35,367 nucleotides of DNA from Bacteroidota bacterium. GTDB lineage: Bacteria; Bacteroidota; Bacteroidia; Bacteroidales; UBA1402. Location of the stretch: NCBI GenBank assembly GCA_030706285.1, contig JAUZOU010000003.1, forward strand, positions 1 through 35,367, given 5' to 3'. The notes below the pieces were generated by a model. That model did no database searches. It was given only the letters and a program-made list of their open reading frames with translations, and was not told the origin of the DNA. This document shows positions 11,301 to 18,642 of this stretch, in pieces (the stretch's first letter is position 1; each line of letters begins with the position of its first letter). Made by a program: the position numbers and the translations under genes.

Positions 11301-12912
11301 ATCGCTGCGCCAACTGTGTCTGCAGGTCCGAAAGATAGAGGTCCTGCAAATCGCCGGGCTTTTCCGCGTAACTGTTCTCACCGAGGCAAAGCACCACGGC
11401 ATCGACGGAAGCGGCAGCTTTGACGGCTTCATCCATGTTATCTACCGTTTCCTCCCAATACTTGCCACCTTCCACATAACGGACGCCCGGCACGTAGGTC
11501 ACCCTGTCGCTCCCGAATGTCTGTTGCAACGCTTCGAGTATGGTATGATAGGGTTCCGTAAAACGGGGCGCTTTCTCACCTTGCCAAGAGTAGGACCAAC
11601 CGCCGTTGAGGGCACGCATGGAATGGGCATTCGGACCGGTCACCAACAAACGAATCCCTTTTTTGAACGGCAGCACACCATCCTCGTTTTTTAAAAGCGT
11701 AATGGCTTCTGCTGCGGTTTCACGGGCTTTCGCCTGATGGGCAGCACTGGCAAATTCCGGATAATCCTTTCGGTCATCCCAAGCCTTGTCAAAAAGGCCA
11801 AGCCGCTGTTTTAGCTTCAGTATACGCCGTACGGCATCGTCGATACGCGTCATGGAGACACTTCCTTCGTTGACTAGTTCGATCAGATCGTCACAGAACC
11901 GGAAGTCGTAGGGTATCATGGACATGTCAATCCCTGCATTGACGGCCAAACGGACAGCATCCTTGCGAGAGGAAGCCACGCGATCTCTCCGGTAAAGATT
12001 CTCAATATCGTTCCAATCGGTGACGACCACCCCTTCAAATTTCAGCTCATTTTTGAGCAAATCAGTTATGATGCGTTTGCTGGCATGAACCGGTTCACCA
12101 TTGATAAGGCCGGAATTGACCATAATGGAAGAAAGACCGGCATCGACAGCCGCTTGAAAAGGAGGCAAGTGATATTCCCTAAGTACAGGATCCGGAATGC
12201 TGGCCGGAGTCCGGTCTTTGCCCGAAACCGGCACAGAATATCCCAGATAATGCTTGGCACATGCCGCCAGATGCAGACCGTCGATGTCAGGTCCCTTCGA
12301 GCCCTGATAACCGTGTACCATTTCGGTACCCAAAGCTGACACCAAGTACGGATCTTCCCCGAAAGTCTCCCACAGACGAGGCCAGCGGGGATCCACTCCA
12401 AGATCCAATACCGGTGAAAAGTTCCAGGGTAAGGAACATGCACGGGTTTCATAGGCAGACATTTCAGCGCAAGCTCTCACTAACTGACGGTTAAAAGTGG
12501 CCGCCTGTGCTATTTGTTGTGGAAACATCGTCGCACCTTTAGTATAGGTCGCCCCATGGATGGCGTCGACCCCATAGATCAACGGAATTGTCAACGGTGT
12601 CTTCCGTGTCTGTTGTTGAAGTAATTTCACCATCCGGTTCCATTCTTCCGGGCTATGGGCCACATTGTCCCATGTGTTCAGCACCGATCCGATGCGATAG
12701 TCCACGATGCCTTTTCTGATCATGGAATCAACCGGCTGATAAGTTTTCTGGTCCACAAAAACATCAATGGTCACCTGAGCCATCTGTCCGACCTTTTCCT
12801 GCAGACTCATCCGTTTCAGCAACGCCTCAACATCCACTGATTGCTGAGCAGACACCATAATGGGCGTCCATAGAACCGCCAACAAGGAGAGCATATGAAT
12901 AGGGTTTTTCAT
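8335..12912 (-). CDS. Trimodular GH3-GH5_7-GH26 glycoside hydrolase (beta-glucosidase/glucanase + two beta-mannanase modules), periplasmic
   Basis: Single 1525-aa ORF with Sec signal MKNPIHMLSLLAVLWTPIMVSAQQ. Module 1 (aa ~25-755) GH3: KFEGVVVTDWNDIENL (nucleophile D299), GTGLSYTSFRYD. Module 2 (aa ~765-1165) GH5_7: YRFIGANFWYGA, WEIGNEPRAF (E957), IVLEEFGFPR (~E1068), NIWAWGGFGRP. Module 3 (aa ~1177-1515) GH26: GILFGHQDD, IPVIFRMYHEMSGTWFWWG (E1333), IPVLAETGLEG (E1443). Confidence 0.92.
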   Translation of the reverse strand: MKNPIHMLSLLAVLWTPIMVSAQQSVDVEALLKRMSLQEKVGQMAQVTIDVFVDQKTYQPVDSMIRKGIVDYRIGSVLNTWDNVAHSPEEWNRMVKLLQQQTRKTPLTIPLIYGVDAIHGATYTKGATMFPQQIAQAATFNRQLVRACAEMSAYETRACSLPWNFSPVLDLGVDPRWPRLWETFGEDPYLVSALGTEMVHGYQGSKGPDIDGLHLAACAKHYLGYSVPVSGKDRTPASIPDPVLREYHLPPFQAAVDAGLSSIMVNSGLINGEPVHASKRIITDLLKNELKFEGVVVTDWNDIENLYRRDRVASSRKDAVRLAVNAGIDMSMIPYDFRFCDDLIELVNEGSVSMTRIDDAVRRILKLKQRLGLFDKAWDDRKDYPEFASAAHQAKARETAAEAITLLKNEDGVLPFKKGIRLLVTGPNAHSMRALNGGWSYSWQGEKAPRFTEPYHTILEALQQTFGSDRVTYVPGVRYVEGGKYWEETVDNMDEAVKAAASVDAVVLCLGENSYAEKPGDLQDLYLSDLQTQLAQRLVATGKPIVLVLNEGRPRIISRFEKDMKAVLMTYLPGNYGADALADLLCGAVNPSGKLPFNYPRYPQSLIPDWHKYAEEQLKAEGMYNYESDYSPQWEFGTGLSYTSFRYDRLRLSSTTVRAGDNLEVSVDVTNTGKLQGKEAVLLYLSDLVASLAPDKRRLKGFDKISLNSGETKTVTFTLTPKEMSFIDSENRQTLEPGDFEVRTGSLIARFTVIASENDAKKPQGIVQKQGCHFVINGRPYRFIGANFWYGAILGSPGRGGDRVRLLRELDLMKANGITNLRVLIGADGPNGVPTKVEPTLQLKPGVYNDSIFDGLDFLLSELGKRDMKAVLFFTNAWEWSGGYGQYLEWAGKGKAPIPNIDGWPAYLNFVKQYAFCDSCTELLKHHIRHVLERQNCYNGRKYTEDPAIFAWEIGNEPRAFSEEGKPAFSRWLRDISAYIKSLDCHHLVTIGTEGKHGCEEDLKLFEETHADPNIDYLVMHIWPKNWSWLDVKDIPGSLGKSVDSTVAYMEEHEAVARKLQKPIVLEEFGFPRDHHRYEPTDGTVCRDAYYQSAFERILRSSATDGVLAGCNIWAWGGFGRPRHLYWQPGDDYLGDPAQEEQGLNSVFNVDQTVPLIKKYASLLSKEPVIADSLATDRTKALFANLRKSLGKGILFGHQDDPAYGHNWFNESGRSDVKETAGDYPAVVGWELGGLDVGAGRNLDSVAFTDMRRLMREVYDRGSVNTVSFHAFNIATGKDAWDCAQDTVVRSILPGGVHHEAYLKRLDRLADFFFSLKAADGKPIPVIFRMYHEMSGTWFWWGSRQCTPEEYKALYRMTEAYLRDVRQVHQLLYAFSPNDVKEEADFLTYYPGDKWVDVVGFDFYLHWDKTDRSVADYRQRMSEGLRTVTDYARKTGKIPVLAETGLEGILIPDFYTNVLAPLIEPFDISYILLWRNAYAASLKHHFYVPYAGHPAANDFKRFTQSRKIWLSEDLPDLYSTADIQY

Positions 12913-12918
12913 AACAAC

Positions 12919-14670
12919 TTACATTCCGAGTTTCTTTTTGAAAAAATCCATGTGCAGATCGTTCCATTCCACCGGGGTTCCGTGTCCCTGTTCACGGTAT
13001 ATCCGGTACTGTTTTTCCGATCGGATCAGATTATAACCGACAAAATTGGTGTGATTCGGACAAACCTCATCCTGCAATCCGGCAGCCATCAATATGGGAC
13101 ACTGGATCCATCCGGCCAGGTTCTTGATGTCGAAGTAGGTCAGTATGTCGTATACCTGTTCCCAAGTCTTGTCCGGATGAAGGGCGAGATAGGTTTCGAA
13201 GGCGCTGCGGGGCCAGCTCACAATCCGGAAATAGTCGCGGTAATCGGACAGGAACGGTACGGCCGGAGCAGCAGCCTTGATGCGATGGTCCAGAGCACAG
13301 GCAGCCAACGTGAAGGCTCCACCTTGGCTTCCACCTTCGGCAACAATCCGATCGGCGTCCACTTCAGGACGAGAAACTAGGAAATCCACTCCACGCACCA
13401 GATCCATGAAGGCTCCACGGTAGTAGTAGTTTTCCTTGCTATCCAGCCCCCAAATGAGCCAATCGCCCCAGAAATCTTTCTGGATGGCCTTCTGGATACC
13501 CTGCCCACGCACGGAAAGCACAAAGCTGGCAAAGCCGGGTTCACCGTCGGTGAGCGGATACCAAGGTTCGGAACCATACCCCATATAATAGATGATGGCC
13601 GGATACTTGCCGGGAGTCTTGGGCACAGCGTAAAAGCCTTCGATGGTGAGCTCCCCGAACGACTTCATCCACACATGATAGATGTTTCGGGCACCGGTGG
13701 ACCGTTCCGGAATGAGTTCCATCCGGTATTCCGGATTCACTTTTTTCAGTTCGACCAGCGATTGCTTCCAGAAGGCTTCAAAATCGGGCTTGGCATCGAC
13801 GGGAGAGACAATTTTTTCAGGTTCGTATCCGATGTTGAATTTTTCGACGTTGCCGATGACCCCCTCTTTCTCAACAAACAGGGTACAGCGGTAAAAACCG
13901 GGAGTGGGCAAATGGAAAGGCACGTTGGCGGAAAGACTGGCTCCTGGTTTCAGCGTAAAGGACCGGACGATACTGTCCACCGGTGCATACATGTCGGTCT
14001 TCAGCACCAGCACCACATTGAATCTGGCATTCTCCCGAACCGTATTTTTCAACGACAACGTCATTTCCTGTTTTTGGCCCTGCATGAATACCCATTGGTC
14101 GGCCGGAAAATCCCATTGCAGCTTGATGGCATCTGTAACACCCAAAGGACGCACCAGCGTATGGTCCGTTATCAGGCCGCCCCCTCCTACTCCGTCGTAG
14201 ACACGAACAGCCATGACATTGGGCCGGCCGAAAAGGACATAGCCGGCAGGGACGACATACACTCGCTTCTGACCGTATTTGCTGACATATTCCGGCGGCA
14301 TTCCACCCGTTACTCCGATGCGACGGCCATTGAAATAAAATTCATCGGCATCGTCCGCATTCGTATACCGTATCATGATGCCACCATATTTCTGAACCTG
14401 TGCTTTCAACGTCTCAGGCAAGACGACTTGCTTACGGTACCAACCGAAACCGTCCCGGTCTGGAAAGCCTTGGTCCTCCCAACATTTGGAGGAGCTGATG
14501 ACCTTCCATTCACGATCGTCCAAACTGGGAGAAGCGCCATCCGGCTGGTCACCGATGGCGAACTTCCATTGGTCGTCAAGCACCAGTTCGGAAAATTGTG
14601 CCTGCGCTTCCAACGTCTTTCCGACATTAAGCAAACAGACGAAAGAAAGTAGTATGAGCATTCGTTTCAT
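12919..14670 (-). CDS. CE7-type (acetyl xylan esterase/AXE1) acetyl esterase with N-terminal jelly-roll domain
   Basis: Start MKRMLILLSFVCLLNVGKTLEAQA (signal). N-terminal beta-sandwich FSELVLDDQWKFAIGD...GWYRKQVVLPE...DEFYFNGRRIGVTGGMPPEY; C-terminal alpha/beta hydrolase with SVRGQG, AEGGSQGGAFTLAACALD, MAAGLQDEVCPNH, EQGHGTPVEWN. Confidence 0.85.
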   Translation of the reverse strand: MKRMLILLSFVCLLNVGKTLEAQAQFSELVLDDQWKFAIGDQPDGASPSLDDREWKVISSSKCWEDQGFPDRDGFGWYRKQVVLPETLKAQVQKYGGIMIRYTNADDADEFYFNGRRIGVTGGMPPEYVSKYGQKRVYVVPAGYVLFGRPNVMAVRVYDGVGGGGLITDHTLVRPLGVTDAIKLQWDFPADQWVFMQGQKQEMTLSLKNTVRENARFNVVLVLKTDMYAPVDSIVRSFTLKPGASLSANVPFHLPTPGFYRCTLFVEKEGVIGNVEKFNIGYEPEKIVSPVDAKPDFEAFWKQSLVELKKVNPEYRMELIPERSTGARNIYHVWMKSFGELTIEGFYAVPKTPGKYPAIIYYMGYGSEPWYPLTDGEPGFASFVLSVRGQGIQKAIQKDFWGDWLIWGLDSKENYYYRGAFMDLVRGVDFLVSRPEVDADRIVAEGGSQGGAFTLAACALDHRIKAAAPAVPFLSDYRDYFRIVSWPRSAFETYLALHPDKTWEQVYDILTYFDIKNLAGWIQCPILMAAGLQDEVCPNHTNFVGYNLIRSEKQYRIYREQGHGTPVEWNDLHMDFFKKKLGM

Positions 14671-14677
14671 AGCTGAC

Positions 14678-16411
14678 TTATTTAAGATTGGGCATTTGAT
14701 CACGAGTCACCACATAATCGTAGCTGAAGAACTTGTTCCACCAAGCCGCGCCGTTATGGCTGTCCGACTCCGTGTAATAGCCGTTCCATGGCATAAAGTA
14801 CGACCACATGTCACCATAGGCTTTCATGGACGCCGGATCAGGCACGGAACCACATTCGCTGAGCGTGATCAGCTTTCTGCCTCCGAATAGTTTCCGGATC
14901 CGGTTAAAAGAATAATACTGTGAACCGTGTTGATTTTCACCGGGATAGATATCCATACCGATCAAGTCTACATACTCGTCACCCGGATACCAATCGACAG
15001 TAGAAGCATTCGCATCACTAGTCCAGACCCAAATCAGATTGTTGAGGCCATGCACGTTGGTGAAGCGATTGAACATTAGTTTCCATAATGTCTTGAAGGG
15101 AACCGGACCTTTGGCACCCCACCAGAACCAGGTACCAGATGCCTCGTGCAACGGCCGCCAGAGCACCGGTATGCCGGCATCGCGAAATTGTTTCAGGTAA
15201 CCGGCTATCACATCAAGGTCAACGATCATAGCCTGGTACTCATTGGACGTCGTATCCGTCACATTGGACACGTCGAACGTGGTTCCGGATGGCTTCGAAG
15301 AGGAATACGTGTACATCGAACCCGATTTGGTGAGCGGATCGCGCCAATGCCACATCAGCGCTACCAGGCCGTTGTTGTTCCACCAGTCGGCGCCCAGCGT
15401 GAATGGAGCGGAATAGTTCACCCAATTCTGGTTCGGATTGGTATGGTCAACGAAGTCGAAGCAAGTCAGCGCCGGCCATTTGCCGGTATGCTCATGTACC
15501 CAAGTGGCTTCCGTAATATTGGTGCTGTATGCCGCCATCGTCCCAGAAAGTACCTTGCTCCCAAAATTTCCCTTCAGAAAATCGTAGACTCGAACAGCCT
15601 GTGACGATGGATTCGGGGTGACCAACGATGCGGCAATCCGGAAGGGAGTCAATCCGGCTGAGTCGTAGGCCAACGTCACGTAATCATAGTTGGTCCACCC
15701 CCAGTTCTTGACCAATGACAAACTATGGACGCCGGCGGTGAGGTAGATCTCACCCGCAGAAAGGGTCGTCCAGAAAGACACCGCCTCAAAGGACAATGTG
15801 CAGATCAAACCATCATCCACATACAGATCGTTTTGCTTTGCACTGGACATGGTATGGTAGCGCACCGTCAACCGATAATAGCCGTCTTGGTCAGCCTGGA
15901 CGCTAAAGGTCACATTCCCGTCTCCTGAGCTGACGTATCCAGTTCCGGAATAGCCGTTCAGGCTGGTTGCGACAGCGGCAGAGCCTGTCAACGTCGCCTT
16001 TTCCGCTTCAAACACAGTTCCTTCCGGAGCAATGCCTTTGACGGTCTTGAACGGCAGTAAAAGGCTTTTGTTGTAATTTCCGGCATCGTCGTAAAGAGTT
16101 CCGGCCGGAATTTCAAGGATATACGAAGTGTTGCCCGTCAACTCCGTGTCGATGGTCAGCTTTTGGTAAGAAAGTGCCGCCTTCACGACCTTTCCGTTTA
16201 GGGTAATCTGAGGATTGTCTATAAGATAAAATTTTTCGGAGAATTTCAATTCCAGGATCGTGCCTAAGGCTACGGCTGTGTCGCCCGGTTCCGGTGTACT
16301 GCTCGTCAAGGCTGGGCCCTCTTTGTCGCCGTCATTTTCAGGCTTGCAGTTGGTTAAAAAGAGCACCAAAACAAACAGGAAACCCCATCGGAAGGCTTGT
16401 TTTTTGAACAT
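14678..16411 (-). CDS. Surface lipoprotein beta-mannanase: Ig-like (SbsA/Big_5-like) + CBM35/CBM6-like + GH26
   Basis: Start MFKKQAFRWGFLFVLVLFLTNCKPENDGDKEG (lipobox LTNC). PALTSSTPEPGDTAVALGTILELKFSE Ig-like; VFEAEKATLTGSAAVATSLNGYSGTGYVSSGDGNVTFSVQADQDGYYRLTVRY CBM35-like; GH26: IPVLWRPLHEASGTWFWWGAKG and KLITLSECGSVPD. Confidence 0.9.
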   Translation of the reverse strand: MFKKQAFRWGFLFVLVLFLTNCKPENDGDKEGPALTSSTPEPGDTAVALGTILELKFSEKFYLIDNPQITLNGKVVKAALSYQKLTIDTELTGNTSYILEIPAGTLYDDAGNYNKSLLLPFKTVKGIAPEGTVFEAEKATLTGSAAVATSLNGYSGTGYVSSGDGNVTFSVQADQDGYYRLTVRYHTMSSAKQNDLYVDDGLICTLSFEAVSFWTTLSAGEIYLTAGVHSLSLVKNWGWTNYDYVTLAYDSAGLTPFRIAASLVTPNPSSQAVRVYDFLKGNFGSKVLSGTMAAYSTNITEATWVHEHTGKWPALTCFDFVDHTNPNQNWVNYSAPFTLGADWWNNNGLVALMWHWRDPLTKSGSMYTYSSSKPSGTTFDVSNVTDTTSNEYQAMIVDLDVIAGYLKQFRDAGIPVLWRPLHEASGTWFWWGAKGPVPFKTLWKLMFNRFTNVHGLNNLIWVWTSDANASTVDWYPGDEYVDLIGMDIYPGENQHGSQYYSFNRIRKLFGGRKLITLSECGSVPDPASMKAYGDMWSYFMPWNGYYTESDSHNGAAWWNKFFSYDYVVTRDQMPNLK

Positions 16412-16455
16412 AAAGGAATTGAATGAAAAAATGATAAACGAATCCTTTTCGAATG

Positions 16456-16480
16456 AGGAGCGTTCCGAAGAACAACTCCC
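16456..16480 (-). promoter_or_regulatory. C(UUCG)G-tetraloop hairpin in the leader of the GH26 lipoprotein gene
   Basis: Minus strand GGAG-TT-GTTC-TTCG-GAAC-G-CTCC, in the 113-bp gap between the SGBP stop and the GH26 start. Confidence 0.5.
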
Positions 16481-16511
16481 CATTCTTTACTAACCTAAGT
16501 ATAGAACTAAA

Positions 16512-16530
16512 AAATAAAAGGCTTTTATTT
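16512..16530. repeat. Perfect 9-bp inverted repeat overlapping the stop codon of the six-IPT SGBP gene; possible weak terminator
   Basis: Plus strand AAATAAAAG-G-CTTTTATTT; on the minus strand followed by T-rich TTTTTTAG. Confidence 0.45.
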
Positions 16531-18633
16531 CGGATCAAAGCGCATGTTGTCAAAACACAGCCCTGCAAAATCCGTTCCGGCATCCGAAGAATTCAGGACG
16601 ATACCAAAATTACCGCTGCTAAGGGTCGGATTCGAAAGCTTTCCGGCTATAGGTATGGTTAATGTAGCCCATTCTCCACCTGTCGTGATGTAGTCTCCAT
16701 TGACGATAAGCTGAGAAGAAAGGGTCTCGCCGCCGATCATGAACTGAAACTCATAATTGCCCGTGATCTTGATGGGCGTCGTTGTCTTGATATCCACTTT
16801 GAACACATAATTGTCAGAGTTTACGGAAGGCCAGCCACCGTTCGGATCAGGATGGTTGCATCCAAGCACCCACCAACCCGGATGTGAGACCAAAACGATA
16901 TAGCCAAGGGCCTTACAAGCGGCAGCATCATATGAACTGCCCCAGTTATCCCAATCGACAGCGTGCCAATCGGTGGTACGTACGTTGAAATCATAAATCA
17001 TCTTGGTGTCAGCCGTTATCGGATCCGTACCGGACACGGTAAATTCCGGAGAAACGACTTCGCTCCCGTCATACGCTTTCAACGTCAAGGTAACCTTGCC
17101 GTTTTTCGCATTCGTCGGGACATACACTTCCAGTTTGGTAGAGGTACGGTCACCATAGTCGGTTGCTGTGACGCCATTCTGGAATACGACATCCCTGACC
17201 AGATGGAGCTTGGTGCCGGTGATGGTCAACAATGCTCCAGGTTTGACAATAAATGTGATGCTAGTAATAACGGGTTTGTTGGCTGCCGAGAGCGTCAATT
17301 CGTCGGTCGATTCCACCAGATCTCCGTTCTTTGCGACCAAGGTGATCTTGCCGGAAACGGCCGCTGTCGGAGTCGTCACTGTCAGTGAGGTAGAAGAGGC
17401 CGGAATCGCGTCAACGGAAAGGCCACCGCCAAATATGACTTGCTTGACAAGGTCCAGATTAGTACCGGTGATGGTAATATCACCTCCCGCGGTCAAAGAA
17501 AGCGGAGCAATAGTTGCAATGGCCGGCTTAATAAAGGTCAGGTTGGCACTTTCAGCCGTTTGACCGGATTTGGTACTGAGGACGACTTTGCCCTCAACCG
17601 CTGTTTCGGGAACCGTGACACTAATGGAAGTGGCTGTCTGAGTCGTGATGTTTCCCGTTTTACTTCCGCCGAACGTCACGGTAGTGGCCAGATCGAGGTC
17701 TGTACCGGTGATCGTCAGCGTTTGTCCGCTCTTGACCGGATTCGGAGCTATGCCAGTGATGACGGGAGCCACTAGTTTCAGATCTTCTGATGATTGTACT
17801 TCCACTTGAGAATAAGCCACCAGCTTGAACCTTCCCACTTTGGCAGCAGCCGGGACCTTCACCGTGAACGACGTGTTCGACCTGGAAACAAAAGTCGAAT
17901 CCACCAGGTTGTCTGCGAAAATCACCGATTTGATCAGCTGAAAATCGGTACCAGATACCGTCAGGTTCTCACCCGGTTTTACAGGATTGGGGCTCATGCC
18001 GGTCAAGGCCGGCAGCGTAACGGCGACGATCGTGTCTGAATAGACCAGAATGGGTATTTCCTGCCCATTGGAAATGATAATCTTGCCGCTCTGTGCTTCC
18101 TTGGGCACCGTCACCTTGATCTGGTAGCGGGTCTGGCTGTTGAAACTGGAGCTATCTACAACGATGTTGTCGTTGAAAATCACCTGTTTGATGAGGTTCA
18201 GATAATCACCATTGATCGTAAACTCATCACCGGCCTTGATGGTAAGTGGGGTAATACTGCCAATGGAGATTGGCTCGGAAAACGATAAATCGGTCTTTGT
18301 CAAAATATCCCCGTCGGGGGTTTTCAACGTGATTTTGCCAGGCTTGGCATCCTGCGGAATCACAATCTTGATCGTGGTAGGACTGATGACTGTGATGACC
18401 GTCACTTCGATGTTTTCGGGTAGAATAATGGCCGTCACCTTGTCCAGGTTCAAGCCGATGAATTCCAATTCTCCTCCGCGCAAAGCCGGACTCGGACCGA
18501 ACACCTTGAGCTCCACTTTCTCGGAAGCTTCATTCGTGGTATCGCACGATGTGAGGGTCAAACTGCCCAGCAAGAGGCAAGCCATGAGACCTGCCGTCAT
18601 ATATTTCAAAAATAGTTTTCGCATAATGGTCAT
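16525..18633 (-). CDS. Surface glycan-binding lipoprotein, six IPT/TIG-like repeats + C-terminal glycan-binding domain (SGBP-B-like)
   Basis: Start MTIMRKLF or MRKLF (18624); lipobox LTSC (SLTLTSCDTTNEASE). Repeats of the type PxITGIAPNPVKSGQTLTITGTDLDLATTVTFGG; C-terminal DWHAVDWDNWGSSYD...WWVLGCNHPDPNGGW...FAGLCFDNMRFDPK. Confidence 0.82.
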   Translation of the reverse strand: MTIMRKLFLKYMTAGLMACLLLGSLTLTSCDTTNEASEKVELKVFGPSPALRGGELEFIGLNLDKVTAIILPENIEVTVITVISPTTIKIVIPQDAKPGKITLKTPDGDILTKTDLSFSEPISIGSITPLTIKAGDEFTINGDYLNLIKQVIFNDNIVVDSSSFNSQTRYQIKVTVPKEAQSGKIIISNGQEIPILVYSDTIVAVTLPALTGMSPNPVKPGENLTVSGTDFQLIKSVIFADNLVDSTFVSRSNTSFTVKVPAAAKVGRFKLVAYSQVEVQSSEDLKLVAPVITGIAPNPVKSGQTLTITGTDLDLATTVTFGGSKTGNITTQTATSISVTVPETAVEGKVVLSTKSGQTAESANLTFIKPAIATIAPLSLTAGGDITITGTNLDLVKQVIFGGGLSVDAIPASSTSLTVTTPTAAVSGKITLVAKNGDLVESTDELTLSAANKPVITSITFIVKPGALLTITGTKLHLVRDVVFQNGVTATDYGDRTSTKLEVYVPTNAKNGKVTLTLKAYDGSEVVSPEFTVSGTDPITADTKMIYDFNVRTTDWHAVDWDNWGSSYDAAACKALGYIVLVSHPGWWVLGCNHPDPNGGWPSVNSDNYVFKVDIKTTTPIKITGNYEFQFMIGGETLSSQLIVNGDYITTGGEWATLTIPIAGKLSNPTLSSGNFGIVLNSSDAGTDFAGLCFDNMRFDPK

Positions 18634-18642
18634 TGTTTAAGG

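Noticed and set aside
8335-12912. Possibility that the GH3-GH5-GH26 ORF is an assembly artefact of separate genes
   Set aside because: The frame is open through both junctions, linkers look natural, and there are no internal signal peptides or start contexts. Retained as a real fusion, with read-level checking recommended.
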